Positions 27,006-35,900 of a stretch of 42,719 nucleotides of DNA are shown one piece after another (position 1 is the first letter of the stretch; each line of letters opens with the position of its first letter). Made by a program: the position numbers and the translations under genes. Origin of the DNA: an uncultured Verrucomicrobiota bacterium (GTDB taxonomy: Bacteria > Verrucomicrobiota > Verrucomicrobiia > Verrucomicrobiales > Akkermansiaceae); NCBI GenBank assembly GCA_937867415.1, contig CALMKO010000292.1, positions 1 through 42,719 of the forward strand. The letters are read 5' to 3'. The notes under the pieces were generated by a model. It was not told the DNA's origin and made no database searches. It saw only the letters and a list, made by a program, of their open reading frames with translations.

Positions 27006-27899
27006 CTAAGGATTTTCCAAGCGCTGTGACCGCATTTCACCCGGAGAGACTCCATATGCTTTGCGAAATGCCCGGTGGAATTGTGATAACGACTGAAAGC
27101 CGGACTCGAAGGCAATTTCCGTGATGCTCCTGGCGGAGTGGGTCAGCAGCGACTTGGCGCGCTCCACGCGGACTTGGGTCAAATACTCGCGGAAGGTCAG
27201 CCCTGTCGAGTGATGGAACATCCGTGATAGGTGACCTTCGCTAACAGAGCAGTGACGTGCCACCTCACCAAGGCTGATGTCATCCACCAAGGCTCGGGCC
27301 CGGATGTAGGCGCAGGCTTTCTTGACGGACGGCGGCATGCTCACCTCCGGATCCACCAATTGGTCGGTGACCTTCAGGGCGATTTGTTTGGCTGCCAACT
27401 GCACGATTCTCTGAAAAGCCCCCAGCGCTTCCGCAGCTACAACCGGGGTCTGTGAAAGCAGGTATGCGAGATCGTGGTCCTTGAGGTCGATACCGTTTTT
27501 GTCCAGCAGGTGCCTTGCTTTCAACGTTGAATGCGTGCTTGGATGCCTTGGTGTGCTGCCACAGAACATGAAGTATCCCGCCCGAATCCCGCTGATGTTC
27601 AGGGGGATGACGGCCTCATTCAGACCCGCATCGCAAACGGTGCACGCTGCGTGATCCCCCAGGTTCGCGGTGGCAAGCAGCGCGTGCCGGGAACGGGCGC
27701 ACATCGCACGACCTGCTTCGGAAGCTGCCATCGCAGCGCACAAGGGTAGCTGATCACGGCGTCGATCGTCGCCAAGTCCCAACTCGTTGACAAATGACAG
27801 CTTCATCCCGCTGAGTAGTTCGAAATCCCGCTGAAACTCCAGCAACTCGGGAAGTTCCCCCAGTTTCTGGTAAAGGGCGCTGCGAATGATTCGTGGCAT
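27006..27899 (-). CDS. AraC-family regulator with PocR sensory domain
   Basis: The 297-residue protein has an N-terminal PocR-type ligand domain and a C-terminal AraC DNA-binding domain. The first 130 residues contain the cysteine pattern LPLCAAMAASEAGRAMC and CTVCDAGLNEAVIPL typical of PocR domains, which sense small molecules, often via a bound metal or cofactor. Residues 195-295 carry two helix-turn-helix motifs: ISLGEVARHCSVSEGHLSRMF and SITEIAFESGFQSLSQFHRAF, ending KAYGVSPGEMR. It converges on the arabinose operon and diverges from the DUF4914 gene, with 148 bases between starts, so the DUF4914 gene is its most likely target. Control of the sugar operon is also possible. Confidence 0.9.
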   Translation of the reverse strand: MPRIIRSALYQKLGELPELLEFQRDFELLSGMKLSFVNELGLGDDRRRDQLPLCAAMAASEAGRAMCARSRHALLATANLGDHAACTVCDAGLNEAVIPLNISGIRAGYFMFCGSTPRHPSTHSTLKARHLLDKNGIDLKDHDLAYLLSQTPVVAAEALGAFQRIVQLAAKQIALKVTDQLVDPEVSMPPSVKKACAYIRARALVDDISLGEVARHCSVSEGHLSRMFHHSTGLTFREYLTQVRVERAKSLLTHSARSITEIAFESGFQSLSQFHRAFRKAYGVSPGEMRSQRLENP

Positions 27900-27962
27900 C
27901 GGACTGGGGCCAGCTTACAACACATCGCAACAACTGACATCATAAAATGCGCATGATCTCAC

Positions 27963-28033
27963 GGCAGGTGCGATGCGCGAGGTGGCATCGGCTGCCATCT
28001 TTCCCGGTGACAGCGATTCCTAAACCACCTGCC
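27963..28033. promoter_or_regulatory. Separated inverted repeat between PocR-AraC gene and DUF4914 gene
   Basis: GGCAGGTG at 27963-27970 and its exact reverse complement CACCTGCC at 28026-28033 lie in the 148-base divergent spacer, 55 bases apart. AraC-type regulators often use separated half-sites, so this is a candidate binding pair, but an 8-base match at this distance could arise by chance in GC-rich DNA. Confidence 0.25.
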
Positions 28034-28047
28034 TGTCGCCGAATTTT

Positions 28048-29955
28048 ATGAACCACCAAACACACGTCACCTGTAAAGTTCTTCCTTTCCCCGTTCCATT
28101 CGAAGCCGCAGCATTGCTCGATGCCGCGCGCTCCGTCACGGTGGCCACCACCAGCCACGAGTTGGTGGAGCTATCCGTGCGCGACGCCGTCGATGGCTGG
28201 CACGAAGTCTCCTATGACGTCCCCGGCATGGGCAATGTGGTTGAGGCGCGCGTCTGCCGGGTTCGCAATGGCATCAATGCGAACTATCCCGATGCCTACA
28301 TGCGTCGGCGCGATCCGGACTGCATGGTCATCGGCGATCAGCTCCCCACCGACAAGCCCACCTATCAGGAGCGCTTCGGCAAGGATTTCGCCTCGGTCCG
28401 TGAGGAAACTTTCGAGTGGATGAAATCCCAGGACCTCGCGGTCTTTCCGTTTCATGCCGGTATGGAAGGAAAGGGCACGGACGCGCTGGTCATCGCGCCG
28501 GCAAATGCGGGATTTTTCGCCCTCGGCCTCTCCATGCTCCAAGGCATCCTGACTCCCGCAGAAATCCCGGCAGGCTTCACCCCGCACGCGGTGATCTACG
28601 TGGCTCCACCATTTCGTCATACCCATTTCGACGGGCAGCAGGTGGTCGTTCACAACCGGCTTTCCTCCGCCCACGAACTATTCAGCTACAATCTCTACCC
28701 AGGGCCAAGCGCCAAAAAAGGCATCTATGGGGTCTTGCTCAACATCGGCGAGGCCGAGAACTGGGTCACCATGCATTGTTCGACTGTCCAGGTCATCACG
28801 CCCTATGATAACAAAATCATCATCTCCCATGAAGGTGCCAGTGGTGGTGGAAAGAGCGAAATGCTTGAGCACGCCCACCGCCAGGCCGACGGATCCCTCT
28901 TGATCGGTAGAAACATCATCAATGGTGAAAAACGGCTTCTCACCCTGCCGCGCGCCTGTGACTTGCGGCCCGTCACGGACGATATGGCGCTATGCCATCC
29001 CACCTTGGAGAAGGGGGCGGGTAAACTTAGTCTGATGGATGCCGAAGATGCCTGGTTCGTCCGCATCAATCATATCAATCACTATGGGATCGACCCCCAT
29101 TTGGAGAAACTTACGATTCACCCGCCCGAGCCGCTTTTGTTTTTAAACGTGCAGGGGCACCCGGGGGCCACCTCGCTGATCTGGGAGCACACCGAAGATT
29201 CGCCCGGCGTGCCGTGCCCGAATCCCCGGGTGATCATTCCTCGCCGCATCGTCCCGAACGTGGTCAAAGGGGCGGTGGATGTGGACGTCCGCAGCATGGG
29301 CGTGCGCACGCCGCCATGCACTGCGGATCTTCCGAGTTATGGAATCATCGGGATATTTCACAAGCTACCCCCTTCGCTCGCATGGCTTTGGCGTTTGGTC
29401 GCACCGCGTGGCCATGCCAACCCGAGCATCGTCGCCACCGAGGGCATGTCCTCGGAAGGCGTGGGCTCCTACTGGCCTTTCGCTACAGGCCGCCGTGTGG
29501 ACCAGGCGAATCTCCTGCTCACCCAGATCATCGAGACCCCGGAAGTCAGCTATATTCTCACTCCAAATCAGCACGTGGGTGCCTGGGAAGTTGGATTCAT
29601 GCCGCAGTGGATCACCCGTGAGTTCCTCGCCCGTCGCGGAGGTGCGCGATTTACCGAAAAACAAATGAAGCCATCTCGTTGCCCGTTGTTAGGTTACACA
29701 CCCAGCTCCATCGTGATGGAAGGCCGGACGCTCGGGGTATGGTTTTTCGAGGTGGACCAGCAGCCGGAGGTGGGCACCGCCGCATATGATCGCGGGGCGG
29801 AAATGCTCGAGGAGTTTTTCCATCAGGAGTTATCCCAGTTTCTCGTTGCTGACCTGCTGCCGCTCGGTCGCCAGATCATCGAGTGTTGTCTTTCGGGAGG
29901 AACGCTCGCGGATTACGATGGTTTGCTGGGTATTCCTACCTTGGAGCCTTCGTGA
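28048..29955 (+). CDS. DUF4914-type protein with PEPCK-like P-loop
   Basis: The 635-residue cytoplasmic protein has no signal peptide. I recognise it tentatively as DUF4914, a family of unknown function. Near residue 263 it has GASGGGKSEMLEHAHRQ, a Walker A-like loop in the place and style of phosphoenolpyruvate carboxykinase. Other conserved-looking blocks are MVIGDQLPTDKPTYQERFG near 94, FPFHAGMEGKGTDALVI, HINHYGIDP, and TGRRVDQANLLLTQIIE with TPNQHVGAWEVGFMPQW near 500. These resemble a nucleotide- or phosphate-transfer enzyme rather than a structural protein, but the reaction is unknown. ATG 28048 follows a divergent PocR-AraC regulator, and the sugar operon and glycan enzyme surround it, so a role in carbohydrate metabolism is a fair guess. 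Confidence 0.65.
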   Translation: MNHQTHVTCKVLPFPVPFEAAALLDAARSVTVATTSHELVELSVRDAVDGWHEVSYDVPGMGNVVEARVCRVRNGINANYPDAYMRRRDPDCMVIGDQLPTDKPTYQERFGKDFASVREETFEWMKSQDLAVFPFHAGMEGKGTDALVIAPANAGFFALGLSMLQGILTPAEIPAGFTPHAVIYVAPPFRHTHFDGQQVVVHNRLSSAHELFSYNLYPGPSAKKGIYGVLLNIGEAENWVTMHCSTVQVITPYDNKIIISHEGASGGGKSEMLEHAHRQADGSLLIGRNIINGEKRLLTLPRACDLRPVTDDMALCHPTLEKGAGKLSLMDAEDAWFVRINHINHYGIDPHLEKLTIHPPEPLLFLNVQGHPGATSLIWEHTEDSPGVPCPNPRVIIPRRIVPNVVKGAVDVDVRSMGVRTPPCTADLPSYGIIGIFHKLPPSLAWLWRLVAPRGHANPSIVATEGMSSEGVGSYWPFATGRRVDQANLLLTQIIETPEVSYILTPNQHVGAWEVGFMPQWITREFLARRGGARFTEKQMKPSRCPLLGYTPSSIVMEGRTLGVWFFEVDQQPEVGTAAYDRGAEMLEEFFHQELSQFLVADLLPLGRQIIECCLSGGTLADYDGLLGIPTLEPS

Positions 29956-29979
29956 ACAAGCGGTGCGTCCCCGTTCGGA

Positions 29980-32900
29980 TCAGGGATTCACCGCCTCCGA
30001 AGGAACGCCGATCCGGTAGAACAGGCAGCCGTCAACAACCGCCTCGCCCTGGGGGTGTTGTGACTCATGGAACTGAATCAGTTCCATGGCTTCAAAATAC
30101 CGGCTGGTGACGTGTTTCCAATCGACAAGGTTGGAGGACGACTGAAGGGTATAGTTCCCCGCCCTCGGGGCGGTCATGCTGACCGTGAGGTTTCCGGGTG
30201 TCCCTGTGAGGGAGGGACAGGGAGGGGTGGCCGCACTTGAAGGGGCCTCCGTCATGAGCTCGAAGGCCGCAGCAGCTGGCGGCGGTGGCACTGGCATGGT
30301 AAGTGCCGGATTCTCTTCAACCCGCACATGATCCAGCAGGAGGTCAAGCGCGTTGCTGGTGACCGATAGATCCCTGAATCGCAGGGTGGTGGATGCCCTG
30401 TCTGCCACGAAGGTAAATGATTGCGGCGACCACCTGATCAAGCCGCCTCCAAGACCGTTGAGGGTGATGCTCCGGGTGAGCAGGTCACCGTTACCGCTCG
30501 CCGTGACTTGCAGGGTTTGTGGCTCGGTGTTGTATGCGAGAACTCCCACGTCGAAACGCAGTGTATAGCTTTTGCCGGCATGGGTCGGGAAGGTCTGTGA
30601 CAGGATTCCGTTTGCTGGCTGGTTACTGGTGTTGAATGCCACCAATTGGGCTCCATCTCTCGCCGTGTAGGGTGCCGCCGACCTGAGATCGACATTGCCT
30701 TGGCTGGTCCAGGCGCTGAAGCCTGCTTCGAAGCTGCCGTTGCCGAGTGCACCTACCACCGGCTGATTCACCTCGATCGTCACGGTGGTAACCGCGGACC
30801 CCAACGTTGCATCAAAAGCGCGATAGGTAAACGAATCACTCCCTGTGAAGTTTGGCGCAGCAGTGTAGGTGAATCCACCCTCTGGATTCAAATTCACGAC
30901 CCCGTTCTGCGGACCCGTCTCGATGGCCGCTCTTAATGGGTTTTGCTGCGCGTCGCTATCATTCTGCAGCACACCGGGAGCCGCAATGACGAGCGGTGAA
31001 TTCGCTGTCGCCACGTAACCGTCGGCCACGGCGATCGGGGCGGTGTTGGGAACATTCGCCGCCTGGCTGATGCGGACGTGATCCAGCAACAAATCCAGCG
31101 CGGCGGTCGAGCTTGAGAGGTCCCGGAACTGAACCAGCGCTGAGGTGCCATCCGCCACAAATGTGAAGCTCTGGGGAATCCAGCGGTTGCTGCCGTTGCC
31201 CGTGCTGGTGATCGTGATGGTGCGCGAAAGGAGATTACCTGTGCCTGTGACTGCCACCTGCAGGGTCTGTGAGTTGGTGTTGTAACCCAGCACGCCGGCA
31301 TCGAAGGCGAGTGTATAGGTTTGCCCAGGGAGGGTGGAAATGGACCGGGAAAGAACTCCGTTAGGGATAAGATTGGAGTGGTTGAACGCCACGAGCCTCG
31401 TCCCTTCGGTTGCTGAATATGGCAGGGCTCCCTGAATGGCAAGGTTCCCTGTGGTTGTCCAGCCGGTGAATCCGTTTTCAAAGCCTCCATTGTCAATCGA
31501 TGCCGCAGGTGCCTCGCTGATTCTGAGGGTTACGCTGACCGGTTCCGAATTCAAACGTCCGTCACTGGCTTGGTAGCTGAAGCTGTCCACACCTGCAAAA
31601 CCCGCCCGCGGGGTATAGATGAATCCGCCACCCGGGTTCAGCACGAGAATGCCATTGCTTGGTTCATCCACAAGCACGGCCTTGAGTGGGTCGGATTCGG
31701 AATCCGTATCATTGCCAAGAATGCCAGGGGCGGGTATTGCCAATTCCGTGTCCATTTGCATGGTATAGCTCTCCGCCAAGGCGGCTGGCGCCGTGTTGAC
31801 GACCTCGGGCAGCGGGGAGTAGGAGGCGATGATTGCCTCCTGCCAACGATTCGCCATCCATTGAAAGCCGATTTCATTCGGGTGGACCCCATCCGGGTGC
31901 AAGCCGTCTATGGGGAAACCTGAGTTCAAGTCTGCCAGATGAATGTTTCTACCAGCCGCCCTGAGGTTGGTGACGATCGTGGTCAGTTGAGCGTTATAGG
32001 TATCGACATTCGCTTGGTAAGGCGAGCGAGAGGGAATGATTTTGGCGACAAGCAACTTGCTTTCCGGTCGGAGGTTCGTGATTTTGGAAACAAGGTTTTG
32101 AAGGCGTGTCTCCACTCCAGTCAGGTTGCTGATCTCGGTGGTTCCTATGAGCATGAGAATGAGATCGGGAAACAAGGGCGCCCGCCCGGTTTCATTTCCT
32201 CCCGTAAGCCAGTGCCCTCCGTTTGGATTTCGATCCGGTTCACCGAATCGAAGAAAAGTGCTGTTGTCAAAACCATCGAGATTGTTGAACACATCAAGCA
32301 GAGTATAAGACGAATGCCCTTCATGATGCCGCTGGTCAATCGGAAGCGTGGGAAGGGAGCCTGGTCGTTCGCGTGACGAACCTACAAAACGGAAGTCTTG
32401 AGCGACGTCGAGAAGTTGATTGTAGAGGTATCCGCGGTATCCCGCATTGCTTCCGGTCGATCCCACGGTGATCGAATCTCCCAATGGCATGATCTGGATG
32501 CCGCTTGGGATGACATTGACTGAAATTCGAACCGTCGCGATGTTCGAGTCCAACCTGCCGTCATTCGCTCGATAGGTGAATGAATCGCTTCCGCTGAACT
32601 CCGGGGCTGGAACGTAGGTAAAGCCACCGTCCGCATTCAATGTTACGTTTCCGTTGCTGGGAGGAGTGTGGATTTTTGCGGTCAGCGCATTGAGTTGCTC
32701 GTCACGATCATTTGCGAGCAACGCGGCGGAGGCTAGGGTAAGGGTGCGGTTTCTCAGCGTCGCATAAGCATCATCCGCCGCGATTGGGGCGGTATTAACC
32801 TGTTCTCCAGCGGTTGACACGCGAACATGATCGAGGAGCAGGTCGATTGCCGCTGTGTTGGTCGATTGATCCTGGAATGCAAGTGTGGTCGATGGGCTGT

Positions 32901-35900
32901 TAGCCGTGAAATAAAATTGCTGGGGAATCCACTGGTTGCTACCTCCACCGCTGCCGCGGAGCGTGATGAGTCTTGAGTGAAGCACACTCGCTCCCGTGGC
33001 GATCACCTGCAGCTGTTGTTGGTTCGTGTTGTAGGCCAGCACCCCGGCGTCGAAGCTGACGGTATACGTCTGCCCCGGGGTGGTGGCGAATGTCTGGGAA
33101 ATGCTGCCGTTGGGAATCAGGTTGCTGCTGTTGAATGCGGCGAGTCTTGTTCCTTGGGTGGGTTGATAAGGTGAGGCCCCTTGCAATGCCACGTTTTGAC
33201 TGACTGACCATCCGGTAAAGCCTGCTTCGAAGCTTCCATTCACGAAGGCGACAGGTGCAACGGGACCTGATGGCGCAGGAACCACGGTGATGCTGACGCT
33301 CGTGGTGTTCGACGTCAATGTCCCGGCGATCGCTCGGTAGCTGAATGAATCACTCCCGCTGAAATTCGCCCTGGGGGTATAAATGAAGCTGCCGTTAGGG
33401 TTCAGGATGAGCGTGCCATTGGCGGTGCTTGTCACGATTGCCGCGGTTAGCGGGAACTGTGACGAATTCGTGTCATTGAGCAAAATGCCCGCTCCTTGGA
33501 TGGAGAGAGATGTTCCTTGGGGGACTTGATAGGAATCCACGACTCCCTGAGGTGGTGTGACCGGTGCCTCACCCATCTCGGTAAGCCGGATCTGGTCGAG
33601 GACCAAATCCAATCCCTGTGTGGTGGTCGAGCGATCCTGAAAAGTCGCTGTTGTGAATGACTGGTCGGCGGTGAAGGTGAATGACTGGGGAAACCAGCGG
33701 CTTGCTCCGCCGCCAACACCATTGATGGTGATACTCCTCGACAGGAGATTGTTCCTGCCGTGGACATCAAGTTGAAGGGTCTGAGAGTGGGTGGTGTAGG
33801 ATAACACCCCTGCGTCGAACTGAATTTGATAGATTTTTCCGGGAGTCGTGGCAAACGATTGGGAAAGTGTGCCATTGGGGTTTCGATTTGCCGAGTTGAA
33901 TGCGACAAGCTTGCGTCCTTCGGTGGCAGAGTAGGGGGCTGACGATTGGATGTTCAGGTTTCCCGTCGTGGTCCAACCTTGGAAATCATTTTCAAAACCG
34001 CCGTTTGCGAATCCTCTCGCAGTGATCGTGACGAGTAATTCGTCGCGATCCTGCAATCCGTTATGATCGGTAACCGTCAGGGTGATCCGATGCTCGCCGA
34101 TGGGTAAATCAAAGGTCGGCTGCACGCCGCTGCCGAGAATGGTTTCGTTCCTTGACCAGCTGTAGGAACTTATCGGGTGGATGCCTTGCCGGGTCGCGTT
34201 GGCATTGAGGGTCACGTTTTCAGATCCGCTGAGATCCTGGTCGGTTTGGGTGAGGTCGGGCCCGGCATCGGCATCCGGGCCGACCCTCGGCACCAGGTTG
34301 AACGAGATCCAGTTGACCGCCGCAGAGTTGGTGCCTGAGGGCATGGAAGAAAATGTCATTCGGAGCACATGCTTGCCCGGGCTGATGTTGATCTCGGGCG
34401 TGGAAAGGAGCTGCCATCCCACCTCGTCTTCTGTCGCAGGGATCAGAGTCCCTGTGCTGATGTCCTGGCCGTCGATGGCAAAAGTGACCTGTCCCCCACC
34501 GCCTGCGTTGATGAACCGCATGTCGATGGTATATCGATCATTTTCTGGGTGGTCGAAGGTATACTCTAACCATTCGCCACTTTCAATTCCGGTAAGATCG
34601 AATCCGCCATCTGAATCACTTGTAGGCTTGAGATCCACTGCTTCGGTGGCTCGATGGAATCCGCCTTCGTTCTCGGGGGTGAGGTCATGATAGGCAACAC
34701 CCTGGCCTCCGCGGTCGAAGTTCTCTGCCTGAATCACGGCGGGGATCCGCACAGGGTTTCCTTCAAATGGGATGTTTTCAAGAAACGAGGTCTCGCTCAC
34801 TTCGATACTCGTTCCTGATTCATTGCCCTGCTGATCCACGGCTGTCACCACATAGGAATAGGTGGTGCCCGCGGCCAGTGATGGATCGGGAAAGGCGGTT
34901 TCGCCAACTGGTAGGATGGCGATCCGGTTGTTTTCGCTGATGCTTACCGTCGGTCGATCCGAGCGGTAAATATGATAGAACGCGACGTCATCCGCAGGGC
35001 TTGGATCCCAGGAAAGCTGGATCGAGCCGTCAGGTTTTGCGGAGGGAATGAAGCCACTTGGAGCGGGTGGGGGAGTTCTGTCGCCTTCACCGACGCGGTC
35101 GATTCGGAGGGCGACATCCTCCTGGTAAACAACCGTTGCAAGCGTATGGTTTCCACCTGGATGAGTGAATTCCTCGGTCCGGAGTGTGGTTCCATCGACC
35201 GGGCGGGTCCAGACGGCCTTCCAATTGCCGGCGGGTAGATCGATGGTAAGGGCCGCGTTTTGGTTGCCCGCGTCAATGGGATCGTAAAACAGCTGGAACT
35301 GGCCACCGCTGCGACCGTGATGTAGGTAGGCGACGTATTGCTGTCCCGGGCTTGCCATGGCCTGTAAGGTCGCGCCTTGGGGGATCCCGCTCTTTACCCA
35401 GGCAAGGTTGCGCCTGAGGGCTACGAGGTGGAGGCGATCCATGTAGGTTCCGATGTCCCGCACGGGTTTCCTGAATTCGCGGCCGAGCTCGGTATCTCCT
35501 GCCTCGTTGGTGTCAGTGTAGATAAACAGTGGAATATCCAATCCGTTGTAGATGCCTCCTCCGCCCAGCAGGAACATCCACGCCTCCAAACGGGTTTGGG
35601 CGGGAGTCAGGGTGTTCGTTTCGTCCAGCGCCAGAATCTTCCCGCGGAAGTAGTGGTCGCTTAACAGCGCCTCAGCTCCTGCAATCTTCGGATCAGGCGC
35701 GGTTGCAACGATCACGGCGGGATAGTGCTCGTTGATCACGTCGAAATCAGCTGAGAGGGCGTTGATCTGTTGGGGGTAGTTGTGGGAGACCAGATGGCGG
35801 TTGGGTAACGTGGATTCTTCTTCACGGATGATGGCGAGCATGCGGTTGTGAAATTCGACCTCCTCGTCATCCTTCACAGTGGCCTCATTCCAGAAAGGTT

